The position numbers were made by a program, and so were the translations under genes. Shown here in pieces: positions 17,844 to 26,100 of a stretch of DNA of 64,000 nucleotides (position 1 is its first letter; each line of letters begins with the position of its first letter). Below the pieces are notes generated by a model that saw nothing but the letters and a program-made list of their open reading frames with translations, was not told where the DNA came from and made no database searches. Source of the DNA: Pseudomonas graminis (lineage in GTDB: Bacteria > Pseudomonadota > Gammaproteobacteria > Pseudomonadales > Pseudomonadaceae). The stretch lies in contig NZ_SOCR01000013.1 in NCBI RefSeq assembly GCF_004364335.1, positions 116,649-180,648 on the forward strand, read 5' to 3'.

Positions 17844-18311
17844 GCGCGTCCCCAAAAAACGGTTCATTCATCTGGCGTGATTCACTTTCTAACCTGACAC
17901 CTACCCTGAAGCGCCACTGCCCTCTCGGACAATGCGCTGTTGTGCTGACTGTCAGTTGTCGCGCAGGTTCAGGTTTCGCCTGCGAGATCTGCGTCGTTCA
18001 CGGCGCATCGGGATGATTGACGTGCAGGGTACCGCATACGCAGGGCCCAATGGCCATTGGTTACCGACCCAGAGGATGAGCCCACCCCGGAACCCTGCCG
18101 AGGCTACACTCGGTGCTTGCCAATAAATCCATGAATACGCGGATGATCAAAGGCATCAGCATATTCATGGGTAGCGTCCATCCTTCATTTGGATATTTCG
18201 GTTGAACATTCCGCACAACGCGAGCCTCAAACCCTGAATCGCCGTACCGCCTGGCTGCGTGGAATCACTCCACCGGGTCCACCGGGCATCGGCTACGCCG
18301 GAGAGCACCTG
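17844..18311. other. Divergent region between xdhC and the egtB-egtD fusion
   Basis: About 468 bp. Apart from the inverted repeat at 18129-18170 I see no gene, repeat or clear promoter. The egt reading frame is open from 18189, but this part looks non-coding. Confidence 0.4.
18129..18170. promoter_or_regulatory. 9-bp inverted repeat in the egt leader
   Basis: CCATGAATA (18129-18137) and TATTCATGG (18162-18170) are perfect inverted copies. An inner GATG/CATC pair could extend the hairpin. It lies about 140 bp before the chosen start codon and could be an operator or a leader RNA hairpin. Confidence 0.3.
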
Positions 18312-20459
18312 ATGACGCGCCAATTACGCCAGCTTCGCGAAACATCCTCCACGCACACCCTGTGCCAGCGCTTCCAAAGCGTGCGCGACCGAACCGAATT
18401 TCTGGTCGAGCCGCTGAGCGCCGAGGACATGGTGGTGCAGTCGATGCCCGATGCCAGCCCGGCCAAATGGCACATGGCGCACACCACATGGTTTTTCGAA
18501 ACCTTTCTGCTGGCGCCTAATCTGCCGGGATACGAAGCCTTCGATCCGACATTCGGCTACCTGTTCAACTCCTATTACGAAGCGGTCGGCCCGCGTCATC
18601 CCCGTCCCCAACGCGGGTTGATGACCCGGCCCAGCGTCGATCAGGTGCTGGCCTACCGCAGGCACGTCGACGAAAACATGACGACGCTGCTGATGACGCC
18701 GCTGAGCGACGAGATGACCGGCCTCATCGAACTCGGCCTGGCCCACGAGGAGCAGCATCAGGAACTGCTGCTGATGGACATCCTTCATCTGTTCAGCCTG
18801 TCGTCCCTGAAGCCCGCCTACAGCCCGCGCTGGCCCAAAGACCTCTCGGGCCGTCGCGGTCACTTCAAGCCGTTGAGCGCAGGGTTGACCGAAATCGGCC
18901 ACGACGGCGACGGCTTTTCGTTCGACAACGAAGGCCCACGCCACACCACGTATCTGCAGTCCTTCGAGATCAGCGACCGGCTGGTGACCAATGGCGAGTG
19001 GTTGAGCTTTATTGCCGACGGCGGCTATCACACCGCCGCCTTGTGGCTGTCCGAAGGCTGGACACTGGTGCAGGAAAACGGCTGGAATTCGCCGCTGTAC
19101 TGGCAGCACGACGAGAACGGCTGGAAGCGCATGAGCCTGCGCGGCCTTGAGTCGATCGACCCGTCGGCGCCGGTCACCCACATCAGTTATTACGAAGCCG
19201 CTGCGTTTGCGCTGTGGGCCGACGCGCGCCTGCCCACCGAAGCCGAATGGGAAGCCGCCGCCCGCGCCGGTCTGCTGGAGCAAGTGGACGATGTCGCCTG
19301 GCAGTGGACGCAAAGCGGCTACAGTGCCTACCCCGGTTTCAAGCCATCGGTGGGTGCGGTCGGCGAGTACAACGGCAAATTCATGGTCAATCAGATGGTC
19401 TTGCGCGGCGGCGCCAGCGTCACCTCTCCCGATCATTGCCGCCTGACCTATCGCAACTTCTTTCACGCCGACAAACGCTGGATGGTGTCGGGCCTGCGCC
19501 TGGCCCGTGACAGCCGACAGCCCGGGGTGGTTGACCCGAACGACAGCGAGTTCGCCCGCGACGTGGTGGCCGGTCTCGGCGCCCCGCAGAAAACCCTGTC
19601 GCCCAAGTATTTCTATGACGCAGCGGGTTCCGACCTGTTTGAGGCCATCTGCGAAACGCCGGAGTACTACCCGACGCGCGCCGAAACCGGGCTGCTGAAA
19701 CGCATCGCCGGGCAGATCGCCGCGACCATTCCTCCGGGCGCAGCACTGGTGGAGTTCGGCAGCGGTGCCAGCGAAAAAACACGTCTGGTGCTGGACGCTG
19801 CGCCACACATCGCTGTGTACGTGCCGATCGACATCAGTGCAACCGCGTTGAACAAGGCCGCACGCTCACTGCGCCAGCGTTACCCGTCGCTGACCGTCGC
19901 GCCGCAAGTCGATGACTTTACCCGCGTGCTCACGCTGCCTGAAGAAGCCGAGGGCCACACTCGCGTGGGTTTCTTCCCGGGCTCCACCATCGGCAACTTC
20001 AGCCATGATCAGGCCGTGGATTTCCTGCAAAGCGCCCATGGGGTGCTGGGGGAAAACGCGCATTTCATCGTCGGTGTCGACATGGTCAAGGACGAGCAGA
20101 CGCTGGTGGCGGCTTACGACGATGCCGAAGGCGTGACCGCCCAGTTCAACAAGAACCTGCTGACCCGCATCAATCGCGAGCTGAACGCCGACTTCGATGT
20201 GTCCGCCTTCGATCATCTGGCGGTGTGGAATGCCGAGCAGGCCTGCATGGAAATGCACCTGGTCAGCCGCAAACAGCAGAGCGTCACTGTCGCCGGGCAC
20301 ACCTTCCGTTTCGCCGCCGGCGAACGACTGCACACCGAGAACTCCCACAAGTATACGGTTGAGTCGTTCACCGAACTGGCAGCCCGCGCGGGATGGACTG
20401 TCAGCGAATGCTGGATCAGCGACGCGCCGGAGATGGCGTTGTTCAGCTTGCAGGCGTAA
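18312..20459 (+). CDS. Bifunctional EgtB-EgtD fusion, ergothioneine biosynthesis
   Basis: One 715-residue ORF joins two enzymes. Residues about 1-405 are EgtB-like. A DinB-type domain has candidate iron ligands in AKWHMAHTTW (H54 or H57) and HEEQHQE (H145, H149), then an FGE-sulfatase domain (RLPTEAEWEAAA, VLRGGASVTSPDHCRLTYRN). Residues about 415-715 are EgtD, the histidine N-alpha-trimethyltransferase (PKYFYDAAGSDLFEAI, ETPEYYPTRAE, VEFGSGASEKT, FFPGSTIGNF). EgtD makes hercynine from His and SAM; EgtB adds a Cys or gamma-Glu-Cys sulfoxide. Neither egtC nor an EgtE-type C-S lyase is nearby. Start ATG 18312 has GGAG 8 bp upstream; the frame is open to 18189 but without family similarity. Fungal Egt1 fuses the same activities in the opposite order. 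Confidence 0.88.
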   Translation: MTRQLRQLRETSSTHTLCQRFQSVRDRTEFLVEPLSAEDMVVQSMPDASPAKWHMAHTTWFFETFLLAPNLPGYEAFDPTFGYLFNSYYEAVGPRHPRPQRGLMTRPSVDQVLAYRRHVDENMTTLLMTPLSDEMTGLIELGLAHEEQHQELLLMDILHLFSLSSLKPAYSPRWPKDLSGRRGHFKPLSAGLTEIGHDGDGFSFDNEGPRHTTYLQSFEISDRLVTNGEWLSFIADGGYHTAALWLSEGWTLVQENGWNSPLYWQHDENGWKRMSLRGLESIDPSAPVTHISYYEAAAFALWADARLPTEAEWEAAARAGLLEQVDDVAWQWTQSGYSAYPGFKPSVGAVGEYNGKFMVNQMVLRGGASVTSPDHCRLTYRNFFHADKRWMVSGLRLARDSRQPGVVDPNDSEFARDVVAGLGAPQKTLSPKYFYDAAGSDLFEAICETPEYYPTRAETGLLKRIAGQIAATIPPGAALVEFGSGASEKTRLVLDAAPHIAVYVPIDISATALNKAARSLRQRYPSLTVAPQVDDFTRVLTLPEEAEGHTRVGFFPGSTIGNFSHDQAVDFLQSAHGVLGENAHFIVGVDMVKDEQTLVAAYDDAEGVTAQFNKNLLTRINRELNADFDVSAFDHLAVWNAEQACMEMHLVSRKQQSVTVAGHTFRFAAGERLHTENSHKYTVESFTELAARAGWTVSECWISDAPEMALFSLQA

Positions 20460-20521
20460 TCACAGCGGACCGGTTCCTCCGGTTGAGGTCTTTTCCGAAA
20501 AGCTCGTGCACGACACGCGCC

Positions 20522-20610
20522 TGTAGGAGCCGGCTTGCTGGCGAACCCGCCCGGTCAGGCACATTGGTGGCGGGCGGATGAAGCGGTTCGCCAGCAAGCC
20601 GGCTGCTACG
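20522..20610. repeat. REP pair (inverted), Pseudomonas type
   Basis: Two inverted arms, TGTAGGAGCCGGCTTGCTGG and its near-complement CCAGCAAGCCGGCTGCTACG, separated by about 50 bp. The element can fold into a long hairpin downstream of the egt gene and could limit readthrough. Confidence 0.8.
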
Positions 20611-20696
20611 GATCAGGGTCATTTGCAGATAGGCACGTGGCGCGCTCCTACATCAATCTGCGTCAAGCGCGGGACGCAACCCCTCAGGATTCTTCA

Positions 20697-20726
20697 TTGT
20701 CATTTGCAAAATGGCGCTGGTAGCAT
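20697..20726 (+). promoter_or_regulatory. Candidate promoter for the acyl-CoA catabolism pair
   Basis: TTGTCA, 18-bp spacer, TAGCAT, about 75 bp before the start codon of the hydratase gene. Confidence 0.35.
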
Positions 20727-20799
20727 CCGTTAGCACCCTCACGGATTCCGGCTAATCATCCGGGAATTGAGTACAACAATAATCAACAGGGATTCAGCG

Positions 20800-21897
20800 A
20801 TGACGGCTCAGGTCCTACCTGCCGAATACGCGGGCCAGCAATCAGCCTGCAAAAGCGTTCTGTCCGATGTACGCAATCACATTGGCCACCTCACCCTCAA
20901 CCGCCCCCATGGCCTCAACGCCATTGACCTGCACATGGTCCGGCAGTTGCAGTTTCAGCTCGACGCCTGGGCAAAGGATGACAACGTTTACGCCGTGGTC
21001 CTGCGCGGATCCGGCGAAAAGGCGTTCTGCGCCGGCGGCGACATCCGCTCGCTGTACGACAGCTTCCAGGCCGGCCGAACCGGGCACCTGGATTTTTTCG
21101 CCGAAGAATACGCGCTGGACCTCACCCTTCATCATTACCGCAAACCCGTCGTCGTTTTAATGGACGGCTTCGTGCTGGGCGGCGGGATGGGCCTGGCCCA
21201 GGGTGCGGACCTGCGCGTGGTGACTGAGCGCAGCCGTCTGGCCATGCCGGAAGTGGCGATCGGTTACTTCCCTGACGTAGGCGGCAGCTACTTTCTGTCC
21301 CGGGTGCCCGGCGAGCTGGGGATTTACCTGGGCGTCACCGGCGTGCAGATCCAGGCCGCCGATGCGCTGTATTGCGGGCTGGCGAACTGGTACCTCGACA
21401 GCAAACGCCTTGATGACCTCGACCTGCAGCTGGATAACCTGAAGTGGAGCCTGACTCCGCTCAAGGATGTTCAGGGCGCGCTGGCGAAACTCGGCGTGCA
21501 GCACCTCCCCGCCCCGCCGCTGGCAAAGCTGAGGCCGGCCATCGATCATTTCTTTGCCCTGCCGGACGTGCCGAGCATCGTCGAACAACTGCTGGAAGTA
21601 AGCGTCTATGACACCCATGCCTGGGCCATCGAAACCGCGCACTTGATGCAAACCCGTTCACCGCTGGCAATGGCGGTCACCCTGGAGCTGCTGCGACGCG
21701 GCCGGCATCTGCCGCTGGAGCGTTGCTTCGCCCTGGAGCTGCACCTGGACCGCCAGTGGTTTGAACGCGGGGATCTGATCGAGGGCGTTCGTGCCTTGAT
21801 CGTCGACAAGGACAAGAAACCGCACTGGAGCCCTTCCAGCGTGCAGGCCCTGGATGCCGAGCACGTGGCAAGCTTCTTCAGCGGTCATGAGGGGTGA
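20800..21897 (+). CDS. Enoyl-CoA hydratase/3-hydroxyisobutyryl-CoA hydrolase family protein
   Basis: A 365-residue crotonase-fold enzyme. The oxyanion-hole segments are AFCAGGDIRSLY and DGFVLGGGMGL. The catalytic region MPEVAIGYFPDVGGSYFLSR has the Glu and Asp typical of the long ECH_2 group that contains 3-hydroxyisobutyryl-CoA hydrolase (valine degradation). Length fits that group better than a 260-residue hydratase. Start: ATG 20800 with AGGG 9 bp upstream; an upstream TTG is in frame but poor. The stop is three bases before the acyl-CoA dehydrogenase start, so the two are one operon, and the pairing supports a role in branched-chain acyl-CoA oxidation. Confidence 0.85.
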   Translation: MTAQVLPAEYAGQQSACKSVLSDVRNHIGHLTLNRPHGLNAIDLHMVRQLQFQLDAWAKDDNVYAVVLRGSGEKAFCAGGDIRSLYDSFQAGRTGHLDFFAEEYALDLTLHHYRKPVVVLMDGFVLGGGMGLAQGADLRVVTERSRLAMPEVAIGYFPDVGGSYFLSRVPGELGIYLGVTGVQIQAADALYCGLANWYLDSKRLDDLDLQLDNLKWSLTPLKDVQGALAKLGVQHLPAPPLAKLRPAIDHFFALPDVPSIVEQLLEVSVYDTHAWAIETAHLMQTRSPLAMAVTLELLRRGRHLPLERCFALELHLDRQWFERGDLIEGVRALIVDKDKKPHWSPSSVQALDAEHVASFFSGHEG

Positions 21898-21900
21898 CTT

Positions 21901-23052
21901 ATGCAAGATTTTGAACTGACCGAAGAACAAGTGATGATCCGCGACATGGCGCGGGACTTCGCGCGCAATGAAATCGCGCCCCATGCCCAGGCCTGGGAAA
22001 AAGCCGGCTGGATCGACGACGCGCTGGTGACCAAGATGGGCGAGTTGGGCCTGCTCGGCATGATCGTGCCGGACGAATGGGGCGGCAGTTACATCGACTA
22101 CGTCGCCTACGCGCTGGCCGTCGAAGAAATCTCCGCCGCCGACGGTGCCACCGGCACGTTGATGAGCGTGCACAGTTCCGTAGGCTGCGGGCCGGTGCTC
22201 AACTACGGCAGCGACGGGCAGAAACAACAGTGGCTGGAGAAACTCGCCAGCGGCCAGGCGATCGGCTGCTTCTGCCTGACCGAACCTCAGGCCGGCTCCG
22301 AAGCGCACAACCTGCGCACCCGTGCCGAATTGAAAGACGGCGAATGGGTGCTCAACGGCGCCAAGCAGTTCGTCAGCAACGGCAAGCGCGCGCAGTTGGC
22401 GATTGTGTTTGCGGTGACCGACCCGGAGCTGGGCAAGCGCGGCCTGTCAGCCTTTCTGGTGCCCACCGACAACCCCGGCTACAGCGTCGATCGCCTGGAA
22501 CACAAGATGGGCATCCGCGCCTCCGACACCTGCGCCGTCACGCTGAGCAACTGCCGGATTCCGGCGGAAAACCTGCTGGGTGAACGTGGCAAGGGGCTGT
22601 CCATTGCCCTGTCCAATCTGGAAGGCGGGCGCATCGGCATCGCCGCCCAGGCCCTGGGCATCGCGCGGGCGGCGTTCGAGGCTGCGCTGGGTTACGCCCG
22701 CGATCGCGTGCAGTTCGACAAGCCGATCATCGAACACCAGAGCATCGCCAATCTGCTGGCCGACATGCACACCCGCATCAACGCTTCCCGCCTGTTGGTC
22801 CTGCACGCCGCGCGCCTGAGAACGGCCGGCAAGCCGTGCCTGTCGGAAGCGTCGCAAGCCAAGCTGTTCGCCTCGGAAATGGCCGAATGGGTCTGCTCCA
22901 AGGCGATACAAATCCATGGCGGTTACGGCTATCTGGAAGACTACCCGGTGGAGAGATACTACCGGGACGCGCGGATCACCCAGATCTACGAAGGCTCCAG
23001 CGAAATCCAGCGCTTGTTGATCGCCCGCGAACTGCGCCACTACGCGCTGTAG
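21901..23052 (+). CDS. Acyl-CoA dehydrogenase (branched/short-chain, possibly isobutyryl-CoA)
   Basis: A 383-residue FAD enzyme of the acyl-CoA dehydrogenase family: an N-terminal helical domain (LTEEQVMIRDMARDFARNEI), a middle beta domain with CFCLTEPQAGSEA, and a C-terminal helical domain with YARDRVQFDKPI and IHGGYGYLEDYPVERYYRDA. The catalytic base is the Glu in QIYEGSSEIQR. It introduces the alpha-beta double bond into acyl-CoA and passes electrons to ETF. Partnered with the HIBYL-CoA-hydrolase-like gene upstream, an isobutyryl-CoA (valine) substrate is likely but not proven. The gene faces the toxin gene with a hairpin between. Confidence 0.92.
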   Translation: MQDFELTEEQVMIRDMARDFARNEIAPHAQAWEKAGWIDDALVTKMGELGLLGMIVPDEWGGSYIDYVAYALAVEEISAADGATGTLMSVHSSVGCGPVLNYGSDGQKQQWLEKLASGQAIGCFCLTEPQAGSEAHNLRTRAELKDGEWVLNGAKQFVSNGKRAQLAIVFAVTDPELGKRGLSAFLVPTDNPGYSVDRLEHKMGIRASDTCAVTLSNCRIPAENLLGERGKGLSIALSNLEGGRIGIAAQALGIARAAFEAALGYARDRVQFDKPIIEHQSIANLLADMHTRINASRLLVLHAARLRTAGKPCLSEASQAKLFASEMAEWVCSKAIQIHGGYGYLEDYPVERYYRDARITQIYEGSSEIQRLLIARELRHYAL

Positions 23053-23067
23053 GCGTAGACGAAGCAG

Positions 23068-23092
23068 CGCTGAGCCTTGCCAGGGCTCAGCG
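23068..23092. terminator. Hairpin between convergent genes
   Basis: Perfect 9-bp stem CGCTGAGCC/GGCTCAGCG with a 7-base loop, between the acyl-CoA dehydrogenase and the toxin gene; can serve both strands. No T tract. Confidence 0.55.
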
Positions 23093-23115
23093 TCTGCCGG
23101 TCAGCCCTGCATCAT

Positions 23116-26100
23116 TTAATGGCCCGGCACGACGAAATTTTGCCGGCCCAGCCGCAGAATCAGCAAGGTCACCGAGTCAGCGTTCTTCATCAGTACCCGA
23201 CTTCGTTTCTTCACATCGTGAAGAAACTCGTCCCGCGCCTCGTCCAGCGTCATGGATTTCGTGAGATCCAGGACGGCCGTACAGGCCTCGCCGTCTTGCG
23301 AGTCCAGATCCGACCATTCGCCGTCTTTCATGTGCAGGAACAGGCTGTCCCTTTGGCTGAGATGTGACAACCCCTCACGTTGCAGACGCTCCAGATCGGA
23401 CCTGAACTTGATCTCGTTGGCACTGTTGCCCAACAGCAGGTCCGGAAACGGCGCGTTGGTTTCCAGGTAGGCAATGTCGTGGGTGCGCAGCACCAGGTGG
23501 GACAGCTCATGGATGAGCACGGCCGCACGATAGTGCGCAGGCAAGTCAAAGCCCTGCGGCTCAGCCAGGACCCGATACGGCGGCACCCGAAAAAACCGCT
23601 CGGTCAGAAACAGGCGCTTTTTGGGGTCCGACTTGATGATGAAGGCCAGCGTACTCTCATGACCGGGACGGGTGGATCCGACGACGAACCGCGGCGATGA
23701 GTAAGGCGACAGCGAGGCGTCCATCACCTCATCGAACAGTAACTTGACCGCGCGCTCGGTCTCGATCAACAGATCCTGGCCAGGTGGGTTCACTCCGAAA
23801 AAGTCACCCAGGATCTCGAGCACACGAGGATCCGGCGGCGTCCCGGGCGCGTGCACGTTGAGGTTGTCCAGGCAGTTTTCCAGGTAACGCTTGGCCTGAA
23901 GATGCGCCTCACCGATGCTCAACGCTCTGTCCCGATAAAGCGTGCGGATTTCCGGCATCCCGGTGGCCTCAATGATCAAGGCGTCTTCGGCACTTCGCCG
24001 CGCACCCTCGGCGCGCATTCGGGTCAACACCCCGCCTCCGCCCTTCAGGCCGATGTCCAGTTGCCAGCGCTGACGACCGTCAAGCCGGACGAGCGGTCCG
24101 GGCGTACCGTCCTCGCCCACAATCATCCACTGCCCGTCTTCGCTCCGGCGCTGAATCTGGTAAACAGTGCCCCCGACCGCTGCATAAAGCGTCTGGGTCT
24201 TGCTGTCGCGATACAGGCTGAGCAAGTCATCCCGCTTGAGGTCATTCAACGAAACGTTCCTGGCTTCCAGGGCACGCAGTCGCTTCAACTGGTCGGCGGT
24301 CAGTTTCACGCCCGCCCACTCAAACGTTGTAGGCGGCAACTCCTCGCCCGTCGCCAGCTCGCCTTCTATCAGGTCATCTTTCTCAGCCTGTTCCCGCGCC
24401 GTGACCATCACGCCCAGCGCGGCAGAAAATTCGGAAATGGCCTCGCCCCAGCGGCGGCCCGACGCTGACGCTGCCGACGCTTGCAACAGGCTACGGCTCT
24501 GCCAGAGGGCGACCATCGTGGCCAGCTTGCCGGGCATTATGCTCAGCACCTGTTCGAGGCCCAGCATGCCGAGAAACTTCAATGAGGCTTGATCGGCCTG
24601 GGCGGTGGTGACGGTGTTCGCCACTCCCAGATCGATCAGCAGGTTCACGGTGTCGGCCAGCAGAAACTGCAGCGCGTTGCCCTTCACCTCAGCCAGAGAC
24701 ACGGTCACCGGCCCCGGCGTATGCGTGGGCACGTCACCAAAGCTTTCGGCAGCGAACGGCAGGTGTGGCTCAACGAACCCTCCGCGGTCGTAGCGTTTCC
24801 GGACCTCTGGATCCATCCGCTCCAGCAGCATCCCTTGCAAGGCCTCGTCGCTGCGGATATCGGCCAGGAGTGCCCCGAGGTCGGGGTATTCACGGAAGAC
24901 GAAGGCCGGATGAATGATCGCGTGCAGGATCACCGGGCCTCGGTCGGCTCCGCGTGGGCAGATCACATACGCGCCTTTGACGGTATCGGGGGTCATGCCG
25001 TCGTCAGCCACCAATCGCAGAGGACTGATGATCACATGGGTTTCGCCCACCGGCTCCCGCGCAATGCCGTCCGGCATCTCCACAACCCGTGAGATGTAGG
25101 TGAACGCCTGCGCGCTCAACCCCCCTTCGAGTTTTTGCTGCATCGCCACCGCCTGCATCATCGGCGGCAGTTGCTCGGCGTAGAGTCGGGAACGCCTTGG
25201 CCAGTCGGGGTTCGCAGGATTGAGCGCCTGACGCAGTATCACCATGAAACTCGCGCCGACGTCCAGATTCCGGGTCATGCTGCGCAGGTAATTGGCGGTC
25301 AGCAGACCCATCACATCCGGATGTTCGACGGAGGACACTGTGAGGATGCCGTCCTGAATATCGACGAAGCGGTTGACCGCGTAATCAGTCAGCGATTCGC
25401 TGTTTGACAAGGTGGCAGCGGGGATGCCCGACGGGATCTGGCCCACCCCGGGAAACCCCGGGACGTAGCGGCGCAGGGTGACCGTGATGTGATCCGGGTC
25501 CCATTGCCGGCCCGGGAAGTCCTTGGCGAACTGCTCGATCAGCCGGTCCCGCGAGTAGTCCTTCAGGCTGGGAATGTCGAACAGGAAACTCTCATGGCCA
25601 CTGCTGACCACGTAATAACGACGCCAGATTTCGTTGTAGGTTTTCATGTCGGCGACTGACGCCGATTTCAGCCATTGCGGCAACAACTCCTCGAACAGCG
25701 TAATGTCAATGCGCACGGCCATGTTATCGAGCGTGCGGATCAATTGCTCGTCGAGCTCGGTCGATCTGGCCAGTTCGATAAACAGCTGTGCTTCGAAACG
25801 ACAGCGCACGGCACGTGCGCACAGCTGTTCAAGGTTTTTCAGTTGTCGATCCAGCACCGATTGCTGCAGGGCTCTGATCGCGTGCCCGTCCACCCGTTGC
25901 ATGTCCACGCGCATCGGTTTGGCGGGGCTGCACGCCAAGTGATTGCGCAGCAGTAACTGATCACCCTCGCTGAGCAGACTGAGCAAGCGTTCAGCCCGTG
26001 GTCCCCTGAGCGCCTTGAGGATGCGTTCAATCAGCACCTCGACCGACGCGAAATGCTGCCAGCCCCGCGGGCCGACCCACAGCATCGCGCCCGCCGACGG

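Noticed and set aside
18324..19808. 494-residue minus-strand frame opposite the egt fusion
   Set aside because: Antisense shadow; the plus strand carries clear EgtB and EgtD motifs throughout.
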